Assembly (NCBI RefSeq): GCF_000005505.3
Contig: NC_016132.3
Coordinates: 1,736,001 to 1,800,000 of the forward strand
DNA: 64,000 nt
From: Brachypodium distachyon
Taxonomy: Eukaryota > Streptophyta > Magnoliopsida > Poales > Poaceae
Direction: 5' to 3'
The translations under genes were made by a program, and so were the position numbers. The notes beneath the pieces are model-generated. The model made no database searches and was not told the DNA's origin. It saw nothing but the letters and a program-made list of their open reading frames with translations. Below are positions 32,310-43,423 of this stretch, in pieces (the stretch's first letter is position 1; each line of letters starts with the position of its first letter).

Positions 32310-33003
32310 TTGTAAGGTATTTGCTGCCTCAAGAACTATTTCGAAGATCCCTCCGGTGCGATTGTTCGGAATTTTGTCTTCTACGACGCTGTGAAATTTC
32401 ATCACGATCAAACGGTGAAATCTCCGGCCAATACCAAAATACCGAGTGTTGTTCGGATTTCTTGCGGCCGTGCATGATCGCACGACGTTCACATGTTTCC
32501 TGTTTATTCAAGCAATGTTTCAACGATCCCTTCGGTGAGATTGTGTGGAATTTTGTCTAGTACCACAATGTGAAATTTCATTGCGATCCAACGGTAGAAT
32601 CGACGAAAAACTGCAAAACACCAAGTGTTGTTCGGATTTCTCGCGACCGTGCGGGACAGCATGAACACCCGACTTGTTCGCATGGTTCCCAATATCTCAA
32701 GAACGGTTTCGTTGATCCCTTCAGTTGGATTATAAGGAATTTTGTCTGCTACTATAATGTAAAATTTCATTGCGATCCAACGGTGAAATCTCCGGAAAAT
32801 TTCAAACACCGAGTGCTGTTTGGATTTCTCGCGCCCGTGCGGGACAGTACGAATATCCGACTTGTTCGCCTGTTTCCCGCTGGCTCAATAAATCTTTCGC
32901 TGATCCCTTAGGTGGGATTGTGCGGAATTGTGTCTACTATTATCTAGTGAAATTTCGTGACGATCCAGCGGTGTAATCTCTGGTAAAATTGAAAACACCA
33001 AGT
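32310..33003. repeat. ~188-bp tandem repeat, 3.7 copies
   Basis: A block containing 'gatcc.atccaacggtg', 'gttcggatttct' and 'cgtgcgggacag' recurs with homologous points at 32402, 32581, 32770 and 32958 (steps 179, 189, 188). The fourth copy is partial and ends at 33003. Copies differ at roughly 15-20% of sites by eye. No coding capacity. Confidence 0.85.
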
Positions 33004-33695
33004 CTCTCTGCCTGTCCTAGCCGCCACCCACCGCGGATCCAGATCAATCGACATCTCTACTAATTCTCCGTTTAGTGCTTTAGTATGTCTCCAAAATTAC
33101 GGTTTGGTCAACCGGCAGCCGAGCTATGGTGGTGATGGTAGCACTGTGCGGGTCAATGATGAGGTTTTCCCGACTCTTCATCCACCTCGTCAATGGCGAT
33201 CTTGTCGGCGGTGTTGAGGAGTGCGGGACGGTTGGTCGCTACTCTTCTGGAGTGGTGGATCTGGTTCTGTGTTTGTGCTTTGTAGGTCGTCTACGCATTT
33301 CGGTTTATTGGTTTCTTTTTCGATCGATGAGACTTGGCCAGTTTCGACCTCATCGTGGAGTTAGTGCGGCCAGGTCTTCTCGGATCTGTCTGGCCGGATC
33401 TGGAATGGTCATCCAACCCTCTTCGTCGTCTTCTTCTCCGGGACGGTGGTCTCAGATCATTGTTACTGGCGTCTTCTGGCTCCGACCGGCGACTTCTTGA
33501 CTCCGACGTGGTTCGGACGTCCAGAGGCAGTATCGAGCTTCGCTCACAGCGCGCCACCGACGAGTGCAAGAGGAATACAACGACGTTTACCTACAAGAAC
33601 TTGCGTGTAATTTCTTTTTATTTTAAAGATGGTTATGTAAGGGTCGGTTGATTTTAATATATGGCCTTGCCCTTCTCGAAAAAAAAGAAAATATA
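33004..33695 (+). mobile_element. probable non-LTR retroposon 3' end with A-rich tail
   Basis: Ends in 'gtaagggtcggttgattt', then 'atatggccttgcccttctcg' and an A-rich tail (33680-33700), a 3' UTR style that I associate with plant LINEs. No RT is present in this piece, so it would be a 5'-truncated copy. Confidence 0.35.
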
Positions 33696-33965
33696 AAACG
33701 CTTGGTAGAGTTTCTGCAGAGAAGTTGGGGCCTTTGAAGCCAGGAGACCGTCGCGAACTATAGGAGTTATTATATTGGGCCTTTTTCAGAAAAAAGGGGT
33801 TACTGGGCCTTGGTGCCAAAATTCTGAGCGGTTCACCTGGCATCGGGGCGGTGGACCAGAACGGGCCCTAAAAGTCGTAGTGGCCTTGGCGATTCGGCCC
33901 GCAGCGCGGCCTGCGTACAAGGTCTCATATAGCCGCCGCGGATCGCGTATCCCCAAATCGCATCC

Positions 33966-34049
33966 AAACCCTAGCTTCCTCCTCCGGCCTCGGCGACCGT
34001 AACCCGCCGCCGCTTGCGCACCCCCAAATCTCATCCATCAAAACCCTAG
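33966..34049 (+). promoter_or_regulatory. two telo-boxes in a duplicated leader
   Basis: AAACCCTAG at 33966 and 34041, each inside a ~70-bp direct duplication of the leader ('cctcctccggcctcggcgac'). Telo-boxes are common in plant promoters of growth-related genes. The same arrangement is in the other arm. Confidence 0.55.
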
Positions 34050-34084
34050 CCTCCTCCTCCGGCCTCGGCGACCGTAGCATAGCA

Positions 34085-35350
34085 ATGAAGCGCGGGAGGA
34101 ACAAGTATGAGAAGCTTGATGGAGGAGGAACCGTCTCCACCCCTCTCGTCGTCAGCGATCCGCATCTGGGAGACCTCGCTCAGATCGGGGTTAGCGGCAG
34201 CGAGATCTCAAGTCGCTCGGTATACTTTGCGGTATGCCATCGGGTACAAGCTGGCTCCCCTCTGTACAAGCTGGACGTCGCCCTCTCCAACTCTGAGGAC
34301 TCGCGAGAGCCTCCAGGCCGGGTAAAACTGCGTCGAATCGCTACCCTGGGAACCGACATGGGCGGCAAGACCTTTATATCCATGGAGTCAGCTGGCTGGA
34401 TCATCGGCATCGGCGGCAATCCCGGCAGCACCATCATCTTCGACACCAAGGATAACAAAGCGATCCGCGGGCCAAAACTGATCGCCAAGAAGTGGTGCCC
34501 AGTTGTGGCGGCTGTCGGTAACAAGATTTATGCCCTCTCTAGGCGTCCCGATTTCCTTCAGGAGCCCGATTTCCTTCAAGAGGCCGATTTCGTGCCCTGG
34601 TTCGAGGTCCTTGATCTCTCCAAAGCCACAATCACAGAGACAGAGGAGGGGCTCAGCCTGGATGCGTGCTCCTGGGAGGCACTGCCGTATCAACTCTGCT
34701 TTCCTTGTAAGCTCACTCCAAAGGCCTACAAACGTCCAGCCTTCATAACCGTCAGGTCCTCTGTGGTGGTCGAGCCCTACATATTGATATCGCTCAATCA
34801 GCCAACCAACTACATCAATGCGTTTGACACCAACACAGGAAAGTGGCACAAGATTGATGATCAGTACCTGCCTTTTGTTGGGGATGCCACTCAGCTGGGG
34901 CATGGCAGCAGCATCTTCCTTGCCTCACCTTGGGAGAATGGGCCTATCAATGCGTACGACATCCATGTCTCAGTTAGCAATCCGGAAAACATCTCTAGTG
35001 TTGCTGACAAGGGTGGTGCTCTTAAGTTATCCATCACTGTGTTCTCAATAAGAAATAAGCATGGTGACGTATCTGCAAAGAAAGGCATTATCACCTCCCT
35101 AGGCAAGAAACACTTCTGTGAGTTGCTTTCATTTGAGGGCTGTGGACGCTACTTGGTTTACGATGGAGAAACCGAAGAATCCTATCCAGGGAAATTGTAC
35201 CTACAGTTGTGTACCTACCAAACAGAGAGCCGTGCACTCCAAGGGGAGACCTCAGAGATTGTAGTCTCCTGTCAACAGGAGCTGACCTCCAGAATTCGCA
35301 GTTCCCGTGGCTTCTCTTCAGCACCCATTGCCTTCTCTTTGTCCATATAA
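34085..35350 (+). CDS. kelch-like beta-propeller protein, copy 1
   Basis: Intronless frame of 421 codons starting MKRGRNKYEKLDGG. Repeated blade-like units are visible: GWIIGIGGNPGSTIIFDTKD (about 100-120), VVAAVGNKIYALSRRPDF (about 140-155) then PWFEVLDLSKA, ILISLNQPTNYINAFDTNTG (about 235-255) with KWHKIDDQYLP, and CELLSFEGCGRYLVYDGETE near 345. The pattern of GxxIY/AL then W/F..DL or FDT resembles kelch/galactose-oxidase propellers of an uncharacterised grass-specific family, likely a protein-interaction scaffold. No F-box is seen. Compared with copy 2 it carries a small internal duplication (PDFLQEPDFLQEADF) and lacks DWSACQI after CHR. Promoter and leader are shared with copy 2. Confidence 0.75.
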   Translation: MKRGRNKYEKLDGGGTVSTPLVVSDPHLGDLAQIGVSGSEISSRSVYFAVCHRVQAGSPLYKLDVALSNSEDSREPPGRVKLRRIATLGTDMGGKTFISMESAGWIIGIGGNPGSTIIFDTKDNKAIRGPKLIAKKWCPVVAAVGNKIYALSRRPDFLQEPDFLQEADFVPWFEVLDLSKATITETEEGLSLDACSWEALPYQLCFPCKLTPKAYKRPAFITVRSSVVVEPYILISLNQPTNYINAFDTNTGKWHKIDDQYLPFVGDATQLGHGSSIFLASPWENGPINAYDIHVSVSNPENISSVADKGGALKLSITVFSIRNKHGDVSAKKGIITSLGKKHFCELLSFEGCGRYLVYDGETEESYPGKLYLQLCTYQTESRALQGETSEIVVSCQQELTSRIRSSRGFSSAPIAFSLSI

Positions 35351-35416
35351 GTAAGCCCATCAACAGTAATATTTGGTTCGCATCATTTCTACACTTCATG
35401 CGTATCTTACCTCGTA

Positions 35417-35523
35417 CTCTCTCTGTATTCTTGTCTCAAATTTGCCTAAAAATGGATGTATCTATTCCTAAAAAGCGTCTAGATACATGTAATATTTCGA
35501 CAAGAATTTAGGAACGGAGGTAG
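35417..35523. mobile_element. Stowaway MITE (107 bp)
   Basis: CTCTCTCTGTATTCTTGTCT at the left and inverse ..GACAAGAATTTAGGAACGGAGGTAG at the right, TA on both sides (35415-35416, 35524-35525). The other arm has the empty site, one TA at 43565-43566. Confidence 0.85.
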
Positions 35524-35672
35524 TACTAGATTACTTTCACCTTGCTACATTTGTTTACCTTGGCATTAACTTTGAAAATAGGTTACAAGCACTGTTCTTC
35601 CCTCTCGCCCATACATTGTGCTTAAAAAAAATGACGCGCACAAATTTGTTTTTCTATTCTTCTGTCAACTGT

Positions 35673-38085
35673 TACACATTATGGTTGATAATAATTGATG
35701 TCCTGTTTCAATTTGAAAGGTATTGATCGGCTATTTTGTAGGGCTGATGACGCGACCGCCCCCGTAAACGGATTCGATCTCTGTGCTTTAGTGCTAGTCC
35801 CTGGATCGACTTACCAGCACATACAGTTAAAAGATGTAATATCATAGAAGGTGTCAATATTACAACGCATCATTCAGAATTTAAAAGTACTTACATACTT
35901 GCATAACCTCATGGGTTAGCTGGAAATAAAACAATTGTTTAGCAGCGGAAAACGGATGATAAAAAGGCTACAACAACACCACGGTGAGAGCGTGTTGGAA
36001 TATAGGCCTGTAACCCAAACAAACAGATCATACTCTTATTTTTCGTCGGAGCTTTCTGCATCATTAAACGATGCAGCCATTAGGATCAATACATTGAATG
36101 TATTGGCAAGATTCATTAGGAGTTATATCAGAAACTACCAAGTAAATGCATAATGTGTCAAAGTGGGGTTCAAGGCTATTTGCATAAAAGTTTAGTTGTT
36201 TTGTTCTATCTTTTAATCAAATAGAATTTTATCACTATTGGACATGGGGTAGACACCCATGCTCCTATTAAACTAAGGACATTAAGTAGAAACATCAATG
36301 CTCCTAAACCCAAGTTCAAACCATTCATTTTATTTCGAAATTAGAGTGAGTGAGGTTTTCCTTACAGCTCCACATCTAGTTGCTCAAATTGTCCATTGTC
36401 AGGGACACGGCTAAGTACTTAGTTTTGACGCTCTCGAGAGTTTGTACACATTCCCCACAAGAAACTGACGGGTTAATCCCTTGTTGTCCTCAGGGTAGAG
36501 TAGCAACGGCATCGATTACGAGATTTTCACAAGTAATTACCTAAACCACGAGAGAATCATGCTCCCCTACACATTCTACCTCAGTACAATTTCTCGGGTC
36601 TAGATCCATAAAACTTACTCTTGTCTCGCCAGAGCCCATATAGCATTGTGGTTGTACTGGAAGCTTTTAAATAGGAAACTAGTCCAGTCTCGGTTACCCC
36701 AGGTGGCATTCCACATTTGCAACGTAGGCGCTCCCCGAATCCACGGGAGAGACGTCCATGGACGATCCCTTCCCGAATCCACGGGAAGTCGACTCAGAGG
36801 GACCCATAGAAATGGCCCTGACGCCGCTAATCCTCAAAATCCTCAAAGCAGCCCACCCAGGATGGTTCATTCAATCAATTGTTTTGCCTTACTCTAATAA
36901 AACATTTCATATCTCCATAGGCATAACAATATCATAATGTAGTAATTTCCCCCACGATACTATCATAGCCTAGCATTCAACTACAATCGATGATAATTTG
37001 GTAGCATGGTAATGACAAGGGTAAACTATACTACCTGGGATTTATAACTAGCATAGAGGCACGAGTAATATTCCAAATGCATTTAATAAAACAACTAGTG
37101 CATAGTAAAATATTTGGGAGATGATCAAAGTGAACTTGCCTTGTCCAAGGTTGTGGTAGTTCTCGCACTCTTCGCAACAACAAGGTTCACAATCCACACA
37201 ATCTAAAATAAAAGAAGGCACACACACAATAAACATGCCATTTAATACAAAAACATGATATGATGCATATGCCATGATGATGCACACTTAGGTTGCTTCT
37301 AAATGTAACTTGTTCAGTTTCTGTTTTGAAAAACTTCTCAAAAGATTTAGACAGATTAATACAATAATAAGGAGGTAATTACTATGCATGAAACAAGAAT
37401 GGGCTTTAATTAAAAGCTTATTTGATTTTTGTCAAGCATAGAGCAAGATTAAATTTATGTGACAATATCATATACAAAATAATTTCTCTTCTGGTCCTAA
37501 TGGACATGGAACATGCTCAAATTATTTTTCAGCAAACTAATATGCTCAAAACTAGTTGGAATTAATTCATTTGAAAATTAAACCATAATTAAGCATTCTG
37601 TAATTTGCTTCTGGTAAAGTTGTTCAAAGTTAAAATCAAACTATACCAAAAGATTCTACAAGTTGTGAGGATTCCAGAAAGGTATAGAACTTCAAATTTG
37701 GCCAAACGGTTTGAAAGACATGAGGGTTTGAAGTTTCAGGGGCTTTTCTGCAAAGTTACAATTTTAATTCGGCCGGGAATTAAGTTTTAATAAAACAGGG
37801 GACATGTGGCAGCACACGGTTGGACGGTACCAGTTCGGTTCAAGAATAAAAGACAACCATTGGATTTTAAGAGGGATGGACGGTTGAGATGAGCCCGTAC
37901 CCTTTCACTTAAGTGATTTAATTTGGGCCCTTACGTGCGGACGTGCAGAGCTGAGGAAGCGAAGAACCATCCGGGTATGGTATTTGTATCATATAAAGAT
38001 GGCACTGCTCTTCTGTGGATTAGAAGTCATATAGCTAAGATAGCATGAAGTAAGAAATGGTATCCATGATGTTTTATAAAAATGG
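35673..38085. other. noncoding, probably retrotransposon-derived
   Basis: No coding region with family resemblance. Blocks such as 'cttgttgtcctcagggtaga' (about 36480) look like untranslated regions of grass LTR retrotransposons, but no LTR pair, primer site or domain was found. Confidence 0.35.
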
Positions 38086-38608
38086 ACCCGACCCCTTTGA
38101 CCGTTGGCGGGGGTCCTCCTTTTATAGCCAAGGGGATACCACAGGTGCCACGGTGCATGGTTTACAAGTGGCGGGCAAGGAACTTGGGCAGCTCCTCCTC
38201 GGTGCGCTGGTGGCTTGCATGCATGAACGCCAACCCCGTGGCTAGGGGTCTAGGCCCTAAAAGATGGGACTGGACAGCAACTGTTCGTCCGACAAGACGG
38301 ATAACGCCCCTTCTGTCGGCTCATTAAATGCGCCGTGCGGCTCACTCCTTGCCCTGGCGAGACTGCACACTGGGCGTCCAGCACGCGCCCACGTGGCGTC
38401 GCTGCCCTGCTCGCTCGGCCCCGCCCTTACGGCGGGAACCGACGCCCGGAAACCCCTCCTCCCGGGAGGTGCCCAGGTGGGAATATTCCCTGAAGCCCCG
38501 CTAGCCCTTCCGGGCTGGTAGCTTGCCGGGGCAAGACCCTTCCGAGAACTTGGCCACGCGACCCACGCGTCGTGCAACGGTGGTACCCCGGGTGCCACTG
38601 GTGCGACA
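38086..38608 (-). mobile_element. gypsy LTR fragment, same family as 61325-62222
   Basis: Ends ..CCACTGGTGCGACA at 38608 exactly as the LTR at 62222. It shares 'gggggtcctccttttata', 'gctaggggtctagg' and the GCCCGG-rich middle. The minus-strand 3' part is missing beyond 38086, so it is a truncated LTR. Confidence 0.7.
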
Positions 38609-38612
38609 AGAG

Positions 38613-38905
38613 CAGAAAAACCAACCTGCTGTTTTCGAAACTGGTATTTATTAGTGCAGAATTTGAAGATGGAAGTAATAGGAAACTTGTAGATGATGTC
38701 GATACCTTTCCAACGGGATATCATTTGCGTAATTCCAATGACCGGTCTGAGATTTAGAACAGAAAAACCAAGCTGTTGTTTTCAAATGTTTTCCATGTTG
38801 TTTCTATTGTTTTTCCATACTGGTGAGTACTTATTAGTGCATAATTTGAAGACGGAGCTAATATGAAACTTGTAGATGCTGTCGATATCTTCGCAAGGTT
38901 ACGTA
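38613..38905. repeat. short tandem duplication (~146 bp)
   Basis: 38613-38720 and 38760-38905 share 'cagaaaaaccaa.ctg.tg', 'atttattagtgca', 'aatttgaaga' and 'gaaacttgtagatg.tgtcg'. Noncoding. Confidence 0.6.
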
Positions 38906-39208
38906 TTCGTGATATTGACAATCTTATGGTCCTATACAACTTTGCAAGGCTTAACACCAAGGGCGACATGGTGTGGCAGGAGAGGAAGATTGGGACAAAT
39001 CTATTGCTCTCGTTATTTTTTTAATTTGGTACCGTCGTATGGAAGTCCTGAAGAAGCAAAATCATCAAAAACTGAGAAGTTCTTGTTTCATTCTCATATC
39101 GTAGTGCTGTTTGTTTCTCTGGATACGATTATGTAAAAATCTGATTTTTATTGCCTTTGCATTCTGGCCGGATACTATAGCTCACTTGTTTTATGTGATT
39201 GCTAGCTA

Positions 39209-39488
39209 CTCCCTTTGTCCACAAATAAGTGTACGTTTGGGTTTCAAATTTGTCCACAAAAGAGTGTACTTCTCTCTTTTCAAAGCACTTTAGACTAAGA
39301 TAAATAGTTTCTCTCTCATTACACGAAAATCAAACTCAATAACATTTCTTCATGCACTTAGCTCATCAGAGGTGGAGGAATTAAAGAGGAGAGAGGTGGT
39401 GGTTGGCATATTCACAATGCATTTTCTATCTCAATGCTTAAGTTTCTTGAAAAACCCCAAACATACACTTATTTACGGACGGAGGGAG
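39209..39488. mobile_element. Stowaway MITE (280 bp)
   Basis: CTCCCTTTGTCCACAAATAA and the inverse ..TTATTTACGGACGGAGGGAG, TA at 39207-39208 and 39489-39490. Confidence 0.85.
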
Positions 39489-39817
39489 TATTCTTTATGA
39501 AATACAAGGCCTTGCATTGCTAGTTGTTGTTTCTTATTGCTCTATATATTTTTTTTAGATGAAAATGGTATCAGTTCTGTCACATTTTTGTATCTGTTGC
39601 AATATTTGTACAATAAAAACCAGATTTTTACTCAAACAAGTGTAACTAGTGTTTTAGTCCCCTCGTGCCACTGCAACTAGTGTTTTAACTTTTCCACAAA
39701 ATGCAGTGTTTTCAGAAAGAAAAAAAACAATGTTTTAAGTGAAACAAGTGTTTTCACGCAAACCACTAGTGTTTAAAACACAAACCCCCAAATATACTGC
39801 CATGCCAAACAGGGCCT

Positions 39818-40232
39818 AATATTTTCACCTATTGGTGGTCAAAGCTAGACATTCTTAAATTAGAACAAACCTAAAACTACATCACTGAGTATCAGTTTCC
39901 ATAAAAATATAATATTGTGAACCGAAAGAGATTATGAAACTATTTTAGGATGAAGTAGTGGCATCATGCATATGTTGCAAGCTAAAAAGGTACTTCAAAC
40001 AAACCAAAAAAGTTTCATCCTTAACCTTCCAATGTCATCAGATACAATAACTTAAACGATCATTAAACTCTGAATTCCATCAGATACGAAGTACATGTTT
40101 TGCATTAGGATAATATAAAGTGCTTGTTGTCCCATGAAACAAAGAGAACACGGGTTAAGCACATTCCACCAGCGGGTAGCACATCCCCACCGGACACAGC
40201 CAGTGCTTAATTGGACACGATACCTGAATCAA
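39818..40232. repeat. 415-bp direct repeat, copy 1
   Basis: Nearly identical (a handful of differences) to 42932-43347 in the same orientation, from 'taatattttcacctattgg' to 'acacgatacctgaatcaa'. No coding potential. The second copy adjoins the 3' flank of the right-arm gene. Confidence 0.9.
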
Positions 40233-40405
40233 AAATTGCGAAACACTCAGTAAGATATATAAATGAGACAAAACAAAGACACGACACAAAAAAAAATATC
40301 AAGTGAATCCTAGCATATTTGTGTAATCCAAATCTTAGTATTCTTAGTAAAATACAGGTAAATGAAATCTTATAATTTTGACAGAATGAAACATGAAAAG
40401 AAACA

Positions 40406-40526
40406 CCCTCCGTTTTAAAAAAGATGTCGCAAAATTTTCAAAATAGGGATGTATCTAGACATGTTTTAGTGTCTAGATACAGCCAATTTAAACAAATTTG
40501 AAATGTCATTTTCCGGATGGAGTGAG
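40406..40526. mobile_element. Stowaway-like MITE (~121 bp)
   Basis: CCCTCCGTTTTAAAA on the left and the inverse end ..TTTTCCGGATGGAGTGAG on the right; the internal 'tgtatctagacatgttttag' is typical of these MITEs. The left TA is not preserved. Confidence 0.5.
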
Positions 40527-40539
40527 TAGCATAATATAT

Positions 40540-40900
40540 TGGTATTGTATGTCAAGGTAGGCTGTACATATCGTTAAAGGAAGGAAGTAGCAGCTGAATT
40601 TAGGAAGTTATGTCTGACGAGGAATAGTAGCCAGTAAGGATTCGTTCAGATCCTTTTCTGTTTGGTAGTTTAGAGTTTGTTTGGAAATAGATTACTTTAA
40701 GAATAGAAAGCTAGAGTCCAGATTGAGTCGATTTGTATTGGCTGGCTATATATATACCGGATGTATCCTTGGATTGAAATTGAAAAGCAAGCAAATACAA
40801 ATCAATTTAGTTTCTCATCTCTCTCCTCCGTTGCATCATCTCCTTGAAGATAGACGCTTAGGCGTCTTCCAACTATGCCATGCTTAACTTTCTGAAAGAT
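40540..40900 (+). other. promoter-like / LTR-like segment
   Basis: TATATATATACC at about 40747 followed by a CT-rich leader and 'ctctcctccgttgcatcat' looks like the U3-R-U5 part of a small copia LTR. Ends and target duplication could not be set. Confidence 0.3.
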
Positions 40901-41190
40901 ACAATTCTGACCCACACCAGAAAATGCTATGCACATATGTAGATATAACCTTCAGAACATGCTTAAATCTGTATCACATGAGCACACAATTGAATTTCGT
41001 TGGCCTGATTCTTTTTTAAAGAATGATAACAAATAGAGCACCGGCAGATATAAGTATGTGAACTTGACATTTAAAAATGGTAGTCTAGAAAACACTATGC
41101 AAAGTCAAAAACCCAGCCAAGCAAATAATGTTCATCCAAACTTAGATACAAATAACAAGCATGTGTAAATGGTGCTAAAAAAAAAACGAT

Positions 41191-42490
41191 GAGCTAGCAT
41201 TCCAAACGTCACGGTACCGTTCCCACTATCTACACCCCTCGTTGTGTCCACACACGTGTCCCCCCCCCCCCCCCAACCCCACCCCCACACACACACGAGG
41301 CTTTCTCGTCTTCTTCCCATCTTCTCCTCCTGTCCTCTCTCCCCAGCGAGAGAAGCTCAACCCTAGCCTCTCCGCCGTCGCCGCAAACTCCGGCGAACCG
41401 CTCGCAGGGCCGTCGCCCTCCCTCGCCTCTCCCGACACGCCGTCCAGCAGCGCCCTGGTCTGTGCTTCACGGGGCGCCACGGCGGTCGACACGCGGTGCA
41501 GCAGCAACAGGCGGAGCCCATGGCTGGGGGGACGGGCGCAGGATGAGGCCGAGCGCCATGGCCGCCATGGGACGGGCGGTTCTTCCATCTTCCCCGCGTT
41601 AACCCGCCGCCGGCCTTGAGCAGCGACGGCCGGGAGATGCAGAGGCATTGGAGCTCGGCACGCCGCCGTCTTGTTTAGAACCTGGATCTCATTTTTTATC
41701 TTTGATTCCTTGACTGATTTCTTATGGCTGAGGATTGATTAGGTAATTTGGTACTTCACCGATGAGGTACTGTGTTTTGTTGATTTTGGATGTTAGATTC
41801 TTTTTGAATCTTGTATTGTGATATTGTAATTTTGTACTGTGAGTACCTTCATGTACCATGCGATTTTTGAATATTTGTGGTTTCTTCTGTGATGATTGTG
41901 TTGTGATTTTTAAGTAACATTATGTACTGCACGAATAGGTACTGTGATTGTTGTGTGATGTTTTTGAAATTGATGACGTACATCATGTGTATATTAACAA
42001 GTACTACAAAATGACGAGGTACATTGAGAAGGTGCTTAATACTTTTGATTGTAATCGTAGTGTAGATGAATATTGATAGGGTACTTAAATTGATGAGATA
42101 CGTATATTTGACGATATGTTGCCATGTACTGACGTGTACCCTTATGTACTTGCTATGTACTGACATGTACCCTGATGTACTTGCTATGTACTACTCATGT
42201 TTTATGTACATGAGGTATTTAGAAAGAGATTTAGAAATTAACAAGATCATGTACCACAATATACAAAATATGAATTTAAAAACATGCCATGTACAGTAAT
42301 GTGCCTAAAAGTGAGAGAGAGAGAGAGAGAGGAGAGGGAAGAGCAAAAGTTGTAAGGTGGTCTATCAGACTGTTAATACCCATTTAGTTTAAATTAACTA
42401 AGAGAGATAAAGGAAAGGAAAGACAAACATGTGGATAGAAAGGGGGTGTAGATAGCGGTGGGTGTACAACCTCCGCGTTAGAGCTAGCAT
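41191..42490. mobile_element. putative Mutator-like element with GC-rich cargo
   Basis: GAGCTAGCAT is duplicated at 41191-41200 and 42481-42490 (target duplication of 9-10 bp). Just inside, inverted arms share CTATCTACACCCC exactly and are otherwise weak. The interior contains a poly-C run (41258-41273), a GC-rich gene-like block (41275-41690) without recognisable protein, a GTAC-rich stretch with a 31-bp tandem repeat at 42125-42193, and a (GA)n run at 42313. No transposase. Confidence 0.4.
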
Positions 42491-42931
42491 CACGTGATAT
42501 GGCAGTAGAAATATACGGTAAGCTGCCCTAGCAGCTTCAGTATCAAGCTCTACAAGACTACAAGTGTATCTTCCATCTCGATTTTCAACAAATACCACAC
42601 GCTTGACTGTATCTTGCATCTCGATGTTTCAACCTCACATACCACACACATTAAGAGAATACATAATGGATTCGCCAAGACTCCAACCTCAACATACCAT
42701 CAACAATAAGAAATACACAGGGTTCAAAATAAAAAAAACAATGGATACCACCTTTGATCACAACATGAAACATTAGTAGTTTAGGAAATTAACACATCTA
42801 CATGATTCAAGTTAATTTCCTAAGGTCACAAATTTCTATAAAGCCCATATTATTTCAAATTTCAAATAAAAACACTATGGATTACTTTTCAAGATGAATC
42901 TAGTAACATCAACCATGCCTCAACAAACCAT

Positions 42932-43347
42932 TAATATTTTCACCTATTGGTGGTCAAAGCTAGAAATTCTTAAATTAGAACAAACCTAGAACTACATTAC
43001 TGAGTATCAGTTTCCATAAAAATATAATATTGTGAACCGAAAGAGATTATGAAACTATTTTAGGATGAAGTAGTGGCATCATGCATATGTTGCAAGCTAA
43101 AAAGGTACTTCAAACAAACCAAAAAAGTTCCATCCTTAACCTTCCAATTTCATCAGATACAATAACTTAAACGATCATTAAACTCTGAATTCCATCAGAT
43201 ACGAAGTACATGTTTTGCATTAGGATAATATAAAGTGCTTGCTGTCCCATGAAACAAAGAGAACACGGGCTAAGCACATTCCACCAGCGGGTAGCACATC
43301 CCCACCGGACACAGCCAGTGCTTAATTGGACACGATACCTGAATCAA
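42932..43347. repeat. 415-bp direct repeat, copy 2
   Basis: Partner of 39818-40232, 3.1 kb away in the same orientation. Confidence 0.9.
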
Positions 43348-43423
43348 CCATCAGGCGTATCGATTAACGGTAACACACATTTAAATATATACTCATCACA
43401 ATAAGGTTCTAGCCTAAGATGTA

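Larger units (their letters stand above)
33748..35672 (+). repeat. inverted duplication, left arm
   Basis: Matches the reverse complement of 43424-45238 almost completely, from 'ccgtcgcgaactata' to 'cttctgtcaa'. It contains promoter, 5' UTR, gene and 3' flank. The left arm is longer mainly because of a Stowaway MITE at 35417-35523. Confidence 0.9.

Noticed and set aside
32310..33003. Regular repeats reminiscent of a CRISPR array
   Set aside because: Continuous ~188-bp diverged monomers without spacers, in a plant nuclear genome.
34388..34903. 171-codon minus-strand frame within kelch-like copy 1
   Set aside because: Antisense shadow; the same pattern occurs opposite copy 2 and has no independent support.
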